A DNA stretch of 64,000 bases from Alloprevotella sp. (GTDB lineage: Bacteria; Bacteroidota; Bacteroidia; Bacteroidales; Bacteroidaceae). Shown piece after piece: positions 24,124 to 34,022 of this stretch. Every line of letters begins with the position of its first letter. The stretch's first letter is position 1. The stretch spans positions 73,230-137,229 of the forward strand of contig JAFUXE010000029.1 of the NCBI GenBank assembly GCA_017477205.1, read 5' to 3'. The notes under the pieces are model-generated. The model saw only the letters and a program-made list of their open reading frames with translations, did not search any database and was not told where the DNA came from. The translations under genes and the position numbers were made by a program.

Positions 24124-26247
24124 ATGAAAAAGTATATCATTCCCTTCTCTGCAAAGAGCCTGACAGGAGTTTTCATGATGCTGAGCCTGGCACTTCTCCT
24201 TGGAGCATGCCAAGAGAACATCAATGAAGACAACTATGCCATCAAGAAGGAGCTCACGATGACGGACCGTCTCCAGGAAGACCCGGAGCTTTCCAACATC
24301 AAGGCTATCTTTGACCGCGTACGCCTCGGAAACAGCAGCAACGCCTCCTCGCTGACGGCAGTGCTGGCTGCACGCGGAAACTACACCGTGTTCGCACCGA
24401 CGAATGCAGCAGTTCGCGCGTATGTCGCTTCGCTCACCGGAAGTGAGGATGTAAACTCCCTTTCCTACGAGCAGGCACAGCTCATCGCCTACAACTGCAT
24501 CATCGACAATGGCGACAATGGTGCCTACGAGACACCGGACTTCCCCATTAAGGGTGCCTTTGCCCTGCCTAACCTCAACGACCGCTTGCTCACAAGCCAG
24601 CAGGATGAAGAGACGCAGGACTACATCATCAACGGTACGTCCCGCCTGACTTCCGAGAATATCGAAGTCTCCAACGGTATCCTACATATTGTTGATGCTG
24701 TCATTGCCCTTTCCTCCAACACGGTGGCTGAGATGATTCAGGACGCACCCAACATGAAGGTGATGGGTCGCCTGCTTTCCGAAACCGGATGGACGGACTC
24801 TCTCAGCATAGACCGCGACGTGGACTATGAGAATGCGGAGCACGTGGAGCTTATGCCGCGTTCCCTCCTGGCTGTATATCGTGACTTCATCGTGCCGCAG
24901 AAGCGCTATCTCGGCTTTACGGGTTTCGTGGAGACGGACGATGTATATGAGAGCGAGCTGGGCATCACGCTGCAGAAGGATGCCGAGGGCAACGTTTCCA
25001 ACTGGGACGAGCTCCTCACGGCCCTTCGCGCAAAGGCTGAGGCTGTCTATGGTACGCAGGATCGCGACAATCTTGCCAGCCCCGACAATGCCATCAACCG
25101 CTTCGTTGCCTACCACTTCGTAGAAGGCAAGATGGCCTACAACCGCTTCGTGACGCACTACAACGAAGTTGGCTATAAGTACGGTAGCGACCCCAAGAAC
25201 CCGCAGACAACGAACTACAGCGTGGACGTCTGGTCGTACTACCGCACGATGGGTAAGTACCACGACCTGGTAAAGATAACGCAGGTGCCCACCGGCGACC
25301 ACGAGATTTATCTGAACCGTGTGTCCCGCTACAACGACGGCTTCACGGGCGACTATTCGGAGGTAAGCACGATTGCCCACACTCCGGGTGTCGGCATGAA
25401 TGTTCTTGTGGATGCTGACAACGGAGAGTACGATAACAACGCCCTCAACGGCTACTATTATCCGATTCACGGCCTCCTGCTGAAGACCAGTGAGGTTTCC
25501 GACGCACTGGGTAGCGAGCGTATCCGCTTTGACCTTACGACGGCTCTTCCCGAGATGCAGAGCAACTCCCTGAAGAATACGGACTATCACTACTTCGAGC
25601 ATGGATTCTTCGACGGCATCACCAACGAGTCCTCCGGTACGCACATCACATACCTCTCCGCAGCGTGGGGCGGCGGTACAAGCTGGACGGACTTCGAGGG
25701 CGATGAGTTCCTCTTCGGTGGCCTCTTCGACTTCATCCTCCGTCTGCCGCCCGTACCGAAGACCGGTACTTACGAAATCCGCATGGGTATTTCGCAGAAC
25801 CCGCTTCGTGGTATGGCACAGCTCTACTTCGGCGAGGACCCCTACCGCCTGGCACCGACAGGACTTCCTCTAGACCTCCGTCAGAGCGTAGATCCTGCCA
25901 ACAATCCCCAGCTCAACTGGCAGGGCAGCCGCGACGACAGCAGCCTGGACGACGAAACGCGCATCGAGAACGACAAGAACCTCCGCAACCAGGGCTACAT
26001 GCGTGCCCCGATGTACTTTACGGCCTCTGACGGCAACGGCGAGAAGCTTGTCCGCTACCTGCCGAACGGTTTCGACTACTGCTGCGTACGCCGCATCGTC
26101 GGCATCCAGTACATGGAGGCCAACAAGACCTACTACATTCGCTTCAAGTCGGCTCTGAAGAAGCTTGACGCTCAGTTCTTCGTCGACTACTTCGAGTATT
26201 GTCCTTCCATCATCTATAATGGTGCAGAAGCCGAGAACCCCTGGTAA
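24124..26247 (+). CDS. FAS1 lipoprotein with C-terminal beta-sandwich, 707 residues
   Basis: A lipobox (LLLGAC, Cys29) anchors the protein. Residues of about 40-200 form a FAS1 domain (ARGNYTVFAPTNAAVRAYV, then GILHIVDAVI), followed by a second FAS1-like region starting NTVAEMIQDAPNMKVMGRLL. The last 200 residues look like a beta-sandwich (KTGTYEIRMGISQNPLRG, MAQLYFGEDPYRL, KTYYIRFKSALKKLDAQFF), as in surface ligand-binding proteins. It follows SusD closely and overlaps no gene. By position it resembles the surface glycan-binding proteins that usually follow SusD, but with FAS1 domains instead of the usual Ig-like domains. It is paired with the next gene, which has the same plan. Confidence 0.75.
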   Translation: MKKYIIPFSAKSLTGVFMMLSLALLLGACQENINEDNYAIKKELTMTDRLQEDPELSNIKAIFDRVRLGNSSNASSLTAVLAARGNYTVFAPTNAAVRAYVASLTGSEDVNSLSYEQAQLIAYNCIIDNGDNGAYETPDFPIKGAFALPNLNDRLLTSQQDEETQDYIINGTSRLTSENIEVSNGILHIVDAVIALSSNTVAEMIQDAPNMKVMGRLLSETGWTDSLSIDRDVDYENAEHVELMPRSLLAVYRDFIVPQKRYLGFTGFVETDDVYESELGITLQKDAEGNVSNWDELLTALRAKAEAVYGTQDRDNLASPDNAINRFVAYHFVEGKMAYNRFVTHYNEVGYKYGSDPKNPQTTNYSVDVWSYYRTMGKYHDLVKITQVPTGDHEIYLNRVSRYNDGFTGDYSEVSTIAHTPGVGMNVLVDADNGEYDNNALNGYYYPIHGLLLKTSEVSDALGSERIRFDLTTALPEMQSNSLKNTDYHYFEHGFFDGITNESSGTHITYLSAAWGGGTSWTDFEGDEFLFGGLFDFILRLPPVPKTGTYEIRMGISQNPLRGMAQLYFGEDPYRLAPTGLPLDLRQSVDPANNPQLNWQGSRDDSSLDDETRIENDKNLRNQGYMRAPMYFTASDGNGEKLVRYLPNGFDYCCVRRIVGIQYMEANKTYYIRFKSALKKLDAQFFVDYFEYCPSIIYNGAEAENPW

Positions 26248-26249
26248 CA

Positions 26250-28106
26250 ATGAAAAATCTCTCTCGAATTATGAAAAGAACATATTTTAATATAGCAAAA
26301 GGCACACTCCTTGGAGCATTCCTGCTCCTTGGAGCCGCCTCGTGCTCGGACGACCACTTCGACGTGGTGCCTGATACGGCCACTGGCGGTCTGACGCTTT
26401 GGGAGAATATCTCTTCCAACGGAGAGACGAACGATATGGCGCAGATTCTCAGGCGCACCATCGTCATGAACTCCGAGACCGATATGAAGGGCTATCGTAA
26501 TGGCAGCATGCTGACCTACGACAGCTTCCTGTCCGACCCGCAGAGCTACACGGTGTGGGCACCCAAGGACGGCACCTACGATCCTTCCAAGTATCTGCAG
26601 ATGCTCGACCAGCGCGACGAGGCCTTCGCCGCCGACCCCAACAGCCGCGAGGCTTGGGCGCTCAACTACACGGTAGCCAACCAGTTCGTGATGAACCACA
26701 TAGCACGCTTCAACTACGAGGGCACACGCGAGCGCCAGAAGGTGCGCATGCTGAACTCCAAGGTGAGCTACTATGAGGCTTCCAACAACCTCTTCAATAC
26801 GGTACAGATGGACCGCTCAGCAGGCGACCTCAATGCCTCCAACGGTATTCTGCACTTCCTGACGGGAGCATCTCCCTTTGCCTACAACATCTACGACTAT
26901 ATTGCTTCTCACGAGAACTTCTCCAAGCTGTGGAGCGTGCTCAGCGACCCTGCTGTTGACCGTCAGGAGTTCTCTGAGAGCGGCAGTACGGAGGGTGCTA
27001 TTGATGAAAACGGAAACATGATATTTGTTGACTCTGCTTTCGTACATTATAACGACATCCTTGACTACTGCGGTGCTCAGATTCGCAATGAGGACTCCGT
27101 GTACGTGGCTTTGCTTCCCACCGACAACGCCTGGGACGAGGCTTTCGAGAAGGTGAAGTCCCTCTACAAGTACGGAAACTCCTATGCCTACAACTGGGAG
27201 CGCAACAAAGGTGAGTTCTCGAGCACGGGTGCAAACGCCCTGCGTTTCAATACGGACTCCCTGACGGAGTACAACACCAACATGGCTATCATCCAGAGCG
27301 CGTTCTTCACCAGTTCCCGCTTCCCGGTTGACATCCAGACCGACTCCGCACAGGTTGTCAGCTATGCGCTTACGGCAGACTCCCTGATTTCAACGAACGG
27401 AACCGTTTACTACAATCCGAACACGGGTGGCAACAATCCGATATTCGACGGCAAGGACCCCATCCGCGCCTCTAACGGATATATCTTTGCTGTTGACCAG
27501 TACAACGTGGATCCCGCCTACTCGTTTATTTCCAAGAACGACTTCAACCTTGCATTCGGAAACTACCACGTAGCGAATGCCAAGGGTACCACGGGAACCG
27601 AACCCCAGAGCTGGAGCGAATTGATTCAGCTGACGTCGGAAAACCGCAACGAAGAAGTGAAGGGTGAAATCGAGGACGACACCTACCGCCGCTTTGAGGT
27701 GAACGGACGTTCCAACATGACCGTTGATATCCGCCTGCCGAATATCTTAAGCGGAAAGTACAAAATCTCCGTTGTCATGCTGCCCAACCGCGTGAACCTC
27801 GGTAAGATCCGCTACGACCGCAATGGCGAGGAAATCAACGAGAGCACGATGTTTACCTGTCAGGTTCGTGACGACCTCGACCAGCCCATAGGCAGTGCCA
27901 GCCCGACCATCACCGTCGATCCCGATACGATTCAGAGCTACGTGCTCTTCGAGAGCATCGAGTTCCCGAAGTGCTACGTCGGACTGCCTGAAGGCTACGA
28001 TTCCTTCCCCCGTCTGCGTTTCACGATGTCTCCTGCATTCCAGACACGTGGTAACAGTAATTCGCTCAACATTGGCCGCATCATCATAGAACCGGTGCGC
28101 GAGTAA
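26250..28106 (+). CDS. FAS1-like lipoprotein with C-terminal beta-sandwich, 618 residues
   Basis: The gene begins two bases after the previous stop. The signal is LLGAASC with Cys32 counted from ATG 26250; an alternative ATG at 26271 gives a more usual signal length. The Cys is followed by SDD, matching the acidic surface-export signal of Bacteroidetes lipoproteins. A divergent FAS1 pattern is visible (QSYTVWAPKDGTYDPSKYL near residue 95, SNGILHFLTGA near 190, YVALLPTDNAWDEAF near 285). The C-terminal 150 residues form a predicted beta-sandwich (SGKYKISVVMLPNRVNLGKI). It is likely a surface-exposed binding protein working with the SusCD pair on either side. No enzymatic motif is seen. Confidence 0.75.
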   Translation: MKNLSRIMKRTYFNIAKGTLLGAFLLLGAASCSDDHFDVVPDTATGGLTLWENISSNGETNDMAQILRRTIVMNSETDMKGYRNGSMLTYDSFLSDPQSYTVWAPKDGTYDPSKYLQMLDQRDEAFAADPNSREAWALNYTVANQFVMNHIARFNYEGTRERQKVRMLNSKVSYYEASNNLFNTVQMDRSAGDLNASNGILHFLTGASPFAYNIYDYIASHENFSKLWSVLSDPAVDRQEFSESGSTEGAIDENGNMIFVDSAFVHYNDILDYCGAQIRNEDSVYVALLPTDNAWDEAFEKVKSLYKYGNSYAYNWERNKGEFSSTGANALRFNTDSLTEYNTNMAIIQSAFFTSSRFPVDIQTDSAQVVSYALTADSLISTNGTVYYNPNTGGNNPIFDGKDPIRASNGYIFAVDQYNVDPAYSFISKNDFNLAFGNYHVANAKGTTGTEPQSWSELIQLTSENRNEEVKGEIEDDTYRRFEVNGRSNMTVDIRLPNILSGKYKISVVMLPNRVNLGKIRYDRNGEEINESTMFTCQVRDDLDQPIGSASPTITVDPDTIQSYVLFESIEFPKCYVGLPEGYDSFPRLRFTMSPAFQTRGNSNSLNIGRIIIEPVRE

Positions 28107-28131
28107 TCTATTGTAACCTATAAAAAAGAAA

Positions 28132-31100
28132 ATGATGAAAGAATATATGAAAAATCATTTGCTTCAAGGAGCTCTGCGCACGATTGCTTGCCTCTTCTTG
28201 TTCTCGGCAACGGTGGGCGTCTTCGCTCAGTCGGAGTCTGAGAAGGCCTCTTCTGCGGACGCAAAGAAGCAGGCGCCTCAGTATGAGATGCGTGAGGTTT
28301 CCGGTCACGTTTACGACGCAGCCACGAACAAGCCCCTTGCAGGTGTCAACGTGCGTGCCCTCAACAATCGCCAGTACACGGCGATGACCAATGAGGACGG
28401 TGCGTACACCTTGAAAGTCCCCGTGTTTGTAACGGCTCTCTTCATCCAGATTGACGATTACAACCCGACGCAGATTGCCATAAAGGGTGACACGGATCAG
28501 GATGCAGTTCTCTATTCCGCATCGTTCCGCCCGCTGTACGCTGACGGCACGGAGCTCTACGATGTTCACTCCATAAAGGTGGAGAACACGAGTGCCCTGA
28601 CGATAGAGAACGACATTGAGAACAAACTGAACGCGTCCGTTCGCACCGTCAACCGCGGCGGCGTTCCCGGACAGGGTGCGGTGATGTTCATCAATGGTCT
28701 CAACTCGCTGAATGCAAACGCCCAGCCTCTTATCGTCATCGATGGTGTCATCCAGGATATGCAGTACGACCGCACATCCTTGCACGATGGCTTTGTCAAC
28801 AACGTTTTCAACATCGTTGACCCCGAGGATATTGAGGATGTTGAAGTCCTCAAGACCGGGACGGCTCTCTACGGTGCCCGCGGCTCCAATGGTGTCATCC
28901 GCATCACGACCCGTCGCGGCAAGAGCCAGGTGACGCGAATCAAGATTCGTGCCTTCGGCGGCTTTGAGACGGTGCCCGACCAGCTCAGCGTCATGAATGC
29001 AAACCAGTACCGCAACTACATCACGGAGTTCCTCGGTACGACGAAGAACGCAGAGTTCCTCAGCAGTTCCTCAAGGGCAGGCTTCATGAACGTGGATCCC
29101 AACTACCTCTTCTATCCCCAGTACCACAACAACACGGACTGGCAGAAGGATCTCTACAGCACGGCGTTCACGCAGAACTACAAGGTTGGCGTGGAAGGTG
29201 GTGACGATGTCGCTATGTACAACCTCTCCTTCGGCTACACGCAGGGAGACGCAACGTCGAAGCGCACGGACTTCAACCGCCTGAACATCCGCTTCAACAC
29301 GGACGTATATCTCTTCCGCAACCTCACGGCAGCCATGGACATTGCCTATGCCCGCGATGCCTACAACGTGCTGGATAACGGCTGGGCAGAAGACTATCTC
29401 AGCCGCAACATCTCCTCTCCCAACGTGCTGGGTCTTATCCAGTCTCCGTTCATCGATCCTTACGAGTACTTCGTGAACTATGCCAACGGCGCCTTGAGCC
29501 TTGGACATGCTGACAACGTGTACTCCGGTCAGAACTACGACGCCTCCAACAACCCCTTCCGCTTTGCTGAGGACTTTGGCTATGCAGGCCTCGTGAATCC
29601 CTACTGGATCCTGAAGAACGGACACGGCAACAACAAGAACTATCAGGAGCAGACGCAGTTCAACCTGAACATCGCCCCGCGCTATCAGGTGAACAAGTAC
29701 CTGACCATTCAGGACCGCTTCTCCTACATCCTGAACCGTTCCAACGAGAAGTACTTCCTCCCGAAGAGCGGTACGCCGAAGAAGGAGGTTGAGGGACTTG
29801 GCGACGTGCAGAGCGTCATCCGCTCGCAGTTCGGTAAGGAGACGACCCTCTTCAACGACCTTTCCGTGAACTGGGTTCGCACCTTTGGTGCCCACCACGT
29901 GGATGTCCTCGGCGGTTTCCGCTTCGCAAGCTACTCCTATACCGACAGCCGCGTTTCCGGATACAACAACGACAACGACAAGATGCCGAACATGGGCTAT
30001 GGTTTGCAGTACAAGAACTACGGCGGCACGAACGACGCCTGGACGAACCTCTCCTACTACCTGCGCGGCAGCTACAACTACCTCAACCGCTACTTTGTGG
30101 ACGTCACCACCACGCTCGAGGCTTCTTCCCGCTTCGGCAAGGAGGCTCGCGAGGGCATCAAGCTTGCCGGTGTGAAGTGGGGCGTGTTCCCCTCCATCCA
30201 GGCAGGATGGCTGATTTCCAACGAGCAGTGGTTCGACGTTTCCTCCATCGACTACCTCAAGTTGACGGCAGGCTATGAGGAAAGCGGCAACGACAACGTG
30301 GACTACTACGCCACGCGTACGTATTTCGACAATGTGCAGTTCCTGGACCGTGCAACGGCTCTCGTCATTGCCAACATTGAGAATCCCCGCATCCAGTGGG
30401 AGACGACGCGCCGCTTCAACGTAGGCTTGCAGGCCAACATGCTGAAGAACCGTCTGGCCGTCGGCGTGAACTTCTTCACGGGCAAGACGTCCAACCTCCT
30501 CACGCGCAAGTCCGTCAGCGACATCACGGGTCTCCGCTTCATGTGGGACAACGACGGTGCTCTCCGCAACACGGGCGTTGAGTTCAACGTCAACACCATC
30601 CTCGTCAACACGAAGAACTGGCGCTGGCAGCTCGGCGCAAGCGTGGGTCACTACGAGAACAAGATTGTGGACCTGCCGACCTCTTCCCTCAACTACCTGA
30701 CGACGTATGCACTTGATGCCAACGGCGTGCGTAACGCAGCCTCCGAAAATACCATCCACGGCTATCTGAACAGCGTCTATGGTTCGAACAACGTGCTCAC
30801 GGCTGTGGGACGTCCCGTTGGCGTATTCTACGGCTACAAGACGGCCGGCGTCTTTGCTTCCGATGCAGAGGCAGCTGCGGCAGGTCTCTACGGCTACCTC
30901 CGCTATCCCACCGGCCTGTCCGCTCAGCCTTACCGCAACTTCGTGGCTGGCGACGTACACTTCGTAGATCAGAACGGCGACGGATGGATTAGCGAAGCCG
31001 ACATGGTAGAGATTGGCAACCCCAATCCCGATATCTTCGGTAACATCTTCACCAACGTATCTTGGAAGAACCTGACCCTCGACGTCATCTTCAAGTACTC

Positions 31101-31524
31101 CCTCGGCAATGATGTCTTCAACTACCAGCGTTCGCAGCTTGAGGCCGCAAACAACATCTGGAACCAGACGACGGCCGTTGTGAACCGTTGGCGCTACGAC
31201 GGCCAGACCACCGACGTGCCCCGCACGATGTCTGCCGACAACGACCAGTGGGTGAACAACGAGCGCTTCTCCGACCGCTGGATTGAGGACGGCTCGTTCC
31301 TGAAGCTGAAGAAGGTGCGCCTCACCTACAAGCTCCCGCTCAACCTGAGCTGGCTGCAGGGTCTGTCCGTATGGGCCGAGGCCAACAACGTCTTCTCCCT
31401 GACGAAGTATCTCGGCAGCGATCCCGAGTTTGCCGCAGGCAACGGCGTGCTCTACCAGGGCATCGACGCCGGCTGGCTGCCCACAAACCGCAACTTCAAC
31501 TTCGGTGTAAACATCAACCTCTAA
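28132..31524 (+). CDS. SusC/RagA-family TonB-linked outer membrane protein, second copy
   Basis: The 1130-residue product has a signal peptide (to about residue 32), a Ser/Lys/Ala-rich linker, a carboxypeptidase-regulatory-like domain at about 52-135 (VSGHVYDAATNKPLAGVNV) and a plug with NANAQPLIVIDGVIQ and VLKTGTALYGARGSNGVIRI. The barrel ends NRNFNFGVNINL. It differs strongly from the first SusC in the plug (GVPGQGAVMFINGLNSL) and shows no STN domain, so the two pairs are not a recent duplication. It should form an importer with the SusD encoded 30 bases downstream. The start ATG 28132 is followed by another in-frame Met at codon 2 and codon 6. Confidence 0.93.
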   Translation: MMKEYMKNHLLQGALRTIACLFLFSATVGVFAQSESEKASSADAKKQAPQYEMREVSGHVYDAATNKPLAGVNVRALNNRQYTAMTNEDGAYTLKVPVFVTALFIQIDDYNPTQIAIKGDTDQDAVLYSASFRPLYADGTELYDVHSIKVENTSALTIENDIENKLNASVRTVNRGGVPGQGAVMFINGLNSLNANAQPLIVIDGVIQDMQYDRTSLHDGFVNNVFNIVDPEDIEDVEVLKTGTALYGARGSNGVIRITTRRGKSQVTRIKIRAFGGFETVPDQLSVMNANQYRNYITEFLGTTKNAEFLSSSSRAGFMNVDPNYLFYPQYHNNTDWQKDLYSTAFTQNYKVGVEGGDDVAMYNLSFGYTQGDATSKRTDFNRLNIRFNTDVYLFRNLTAAMDIAYARDAYNVLDNGWAEDYLSRNISSPNVLGLIQSPFIDPYEYFVNYANGALSLGHADNVYSGQNYDASNNPFRFAEDFGYAGLVNPYWILKNGHGNNKNYQEQTQFNLNIAPRYQVNKYLTIQDRFSYILNRSNEKYFLPKSGTPKKEVEGLGDVQSVIRSQFGKETTLFNDLSVNWVRTFGAHHVDVLGGFRFASYSYTDSRVSGYNNDNDKMPNMGYGLQYKNYGGTNDAWTNLSYYLRGSYNYLNRYFVDVTTTLEASSRFGKEAREGIKLAGVKWGVFPSIQAGWLISNEQWFDVSSIDYLKLTAGYEESGNDNVDYYATRTYFDNVQFLDRATALVIANIENPRIQWETTRRFNVGLQANMLKNRLAVGVNFFTGKTSNLLTRKSVSDITGLRFMWDNDGALRNTGVEFNVNTILVNTKNWRWQLGASVGHYENKIVDLPTSSLNYLTTYALDANGVRNAASENTIHGYLNSVYGSNNVLTAVGRPVGVFYGYKTAGVFASDAEAAAAGLYGYLRYPTGLSAQPYRNFVAGDVHFVDQNGDGWISEADMVEIGNPNPDIFGNIFTNVSWKNLTLDVIFKYSLGNDVFNYQRSQLEAANNIWNQTTAVVNRWRYDGQTTDVPRTMSADNDQWVNNERFSDRWIEDGSFLKLKKVRLTYKLPLNLSWLQGLSVWAEANNVFSLTKYLGSDPEFAAGNGVLYQGIDAGWLPTNRNFNFGVNINL

Positions 31525-31554
31525 TCTGTTCCCAACAATCTAAACACTATAGCA

Positions 31555-33801
31555 ATGAAAAAGAAAACCATTCTCGGTCTTTTCCTCATGTTGGGACTCG
31601 GCGTGTCCCTCTCTTCCTGCGAAGATATGCTCACGCCCGACCTCAACCGCTCTGCCGAAAACTACAGCGGCAAGGACACGGTGAACTTCTACCTCGGCAT
31701 CTTGCGTAACGTGCAGGACATGGTGGAGCAGAACGTGCTGCTTGGTGAAATCCGCGGTGACATTGCGGACACCACCATGTACACTTCCGACTCCATCGCG
31801 GACATCGCCAACTTCAAGCGTGTCCCTGACGGAGAGAACGAACTCCTCAACCGCGCCGCCTACTATAAGGTAATCAACCAGTGCAACTTCTACCTGGCCA
31901 AGGTGGACTCCCTCGCATCCAAGAACAATATCTTCTATATGCGCAAGGAGGTTGCCCAGGTGATGCTTGTCCGCGCCTGGACGTACTTGCAGCTTGTCCA
32001 GGCCTACGGCCGCGTGCCCTTTATTACGCAGCCTGTCTCCAATGCCAACACGGGTCTGGAGAAGAATCCTGAGGCCTGGGCCACGGCGGACAACCTCGTG
32101 GACCTGCTCCTTCCGAGCGTCACGCAGGCTCTTGCCTACGAGAAGGCCTACGGCTATCCCAGCTACGGAACGTTCAACACGGGTGCCAACGAGATTCCCT
32201 ATGCCTACATGGTGTTCTACGGCGACCTCGTCCTGGGCGATCTCTACCTCCTTCGCGGACAGAGCCGCTCCGACTATGTGGAGGCCGCAAAGTACTACTA
32301 TGACTTCCTGAACGAGAACACGAACACTCCGCTGAACGGCAACGCCGCCAAGTACATCACGGAAGGCTGGCAGGCCCGCTACATGAAGACCACCACGACG
32401 ATTGGCGGCAACCGCCAGGAGACGTTTGTACCCTATGCCACGAGCTGGAGCCAGCTTTACAGCGCCTCCACCCCGCAGACGATGTACAACGAAATCTTCA
32501 CCATGATTCCCAGTTCCGCCAACACGGCTTTCGGACGTGTGATGACACGCGTTGCACAGGTCTATGGTTTCGATCCGCACTCCACCACGCAGACCACGAC
32601 CGACGAGGTGGAAAACACCTCCGGTGAAACCGAGACCGTCATCGCATCCTCTGGCCGCATCTCCGTTGTCGCCAACTACAAGAACCGCCAGCTTGCTCCT
32701 TCTTCCCGCTTCGAAGCCCTCAACAAGGCACAGAAGTACGTCTATATCAAGAAGGATACAGAGGGTGCCGTGGAGGAAATGGAATACCTTGACAACGGCG
32801 ACGCCCGTTTCTACGGAACGTGTCCCGAAGTCGTGACTTCCGACGGCCGCTTCCGCTTCGTCCAGAAGTTCTGCGGCTCCAACGTCTCCAGCGACCGTGC
32901 CTCCGTCAACAGCTTCCAGTTCCGCTACATGGTTGGCATCTACCGCCTGCGCCAGATTATGCTTCGCTTCGCCGAGGCCCTCAACCGTGCAGGCTATCCG
33001 CGCCACGCATTTGCCGTGCTTCGCGGTGGCCTGAACTACGAGCGCATCCCCGACCTGAAGGAAACCTGGGAGTATGACGATGCCGCCCGCACGCGCAAAC
33101 GCGTTTGGGAGATTGACACCATCATTGACACGCAGTACCACAACAACTTCATCAACGCCGATGAAATCCGCCGTGCACAGGCCGACCCGAACTACAGCGT
33201 GATGCTCGACTTCTCCGACGAGCGCTGGGCCAGCACCTGCGGCATCCACGAGCTTGGATGCGGCAACGCCGATGTTGCCGACACGCTCAACGAGTACGGC
33301 GTAGTCGTTGCCGAGCGCATCCTGGCTGAGCAGCAGCGCACAGGTCAGGTTGACGAGTCCGTTCGCACGCTGTGCCGCAAGCTCCGTGCTTCGGCCCGCG
33401 GCATCACGGTGAAGGACGACGATGACCCCGCAGAAGAGGAGACAGACGAGGAGCGCCTGGCCCGCGAGCGTGAGACCTACGACATCATCGAGGCCGACCC
33501 GGCCGCCGAGGCTGATCCTCTGGAGATTGATGCCGTGGAGAGCCTCATTGCCGATGAGTGCGCCCTGGAGACCGGCTTCGAAGGCTATCGCTTCTACGAC
33601 CTCTGCCGCTTCGCCCGCCACAAGAACAACGACCAGAGCGGTGAGTTCGCTGCCAACTACGGCACGGACTGGCTCGCATGGCAGGTGGCACGCCGCAGCG
33701 TGAAGCTCGGGCTCTATGAGAACACGAACATCTACGACCGTGCGCTCTACAACGCCCTGCTTGACCAGCAGAACTGGTATCTCGTAAATCCTGAGTACTA
33801 A
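31555..33801 (+). CDS. SusD/RagB-family surface lipoprotein, second copy, with acidic insertion
   Basis: At 748 residues this is well above the usual 500-600 for SusD proteins. The lipobox is LSSC (Cys22); SusD motifs include VMLVRAWTYLQLVQAYGRVPF near residue 145 and RQIMLRFAEALNRAGYP near 470. Between about residues 585 and 660 there is a strongly acidic, low-complexity insertion (DDDDPAEEETDEERLARE). The final SusD motif FEGYRFYDLCRFARHK follows at about 675. Acidic surface loops could bind cations or a basic ligand, but this is only an inference. The gene ends the operon, 22 bases before a strong terminator. Confidence 0.9.
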   Translation: MKKKTILGLFLMLGLGVSLSSCEDMLTPDLNRSAENYSGKDTVNFYLGILRNVQDMVEQNVLLGEIRGDIADTTMYTSDSIADIANFKRVPDGENELLNRAAYYKVINQCNFYLAKVDSLASKNNIFYMRKEVAQVMLVRAWTYLQLVQAYGRVPFITQPVSNANTGLEKNPEAWATADNLVDLLLPSVTQALAYEKAYGYPSYGTFNTGANEIPYAYMVFYGDLVLGDLYLLRGQSRSDYVEAAKYYYDFLNENTNTPLNGNAAKYITEGWQARYMKTTTTIGGNRQETFVPYATSWSQLYSASTPQTMYNEIFTMIPSSANTAFGRVMTRVAQVYGFDPHSTTQTTTDEVENTSGETETVIASSGRISVVANYKNRQLAPSSRFEALNKAQKYVYIKKDTEGAVEEMEYLDNGDARFYGTCPEVVTSDGRFRFVQKFCGSNVSSDRASVNSFQFRYMVGIYRLRQIMLRFAEALNRAGYPRHAFAVLRGGLNYERIPDLKETWEYDDAARTRKRVWEIDTIIDTQYHNNFINADEIRRAQADPNYSVMLDFSDERWASTCGIHELGCGNADVADTLNEYGVVVAERILAEQQRTGQVDESVRTLCRKLRASARGITVKDDDDPAEEETDEERLARERETYDIIEADPAAEADPLEIDAVESLIADECALETGFEGYRFYDLCRFARHKNNDQSGEFAANYGTDWLAWQVARRSVKLGLYENTNIYDRALYNALLDQQNWYLVNPEY

Positions 33802-33823
33802 TCAGCGTTTAGTCATACTTTTC

Positions 33824-33858
33824 AATGCCTCCCTCGCTTGCGGGGGAGGCATTTTTTT
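33824..33858 (+). terminator. Intrinsic terminator of the SusCD/FAS1 operon
   Basis: AATGCCTCCC (33824-33833) pairs with GGGAGGCATT (33844-33853) around a 10-base loop, and the stem runs into seven T residues at 33852-33858. It is placed 22 bases after the second SusD stop. Confidence 0.92.
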
Positions 33859-34022
33859 GCGTACTTGTCCGCTAATGCCCGGGCTTCTTCCGCTCGTGGG
33901 ACTGGCCTTGGACGTAAGGGCTTGAGACAGTCCGCACACCCTGTCAGAACCAGCAAGACGCGCTTTCGTAAGAAAAGACCTTAACCGACGTGAACGACTG
34001 CGCGATGCGTGTTTCAGAATTT

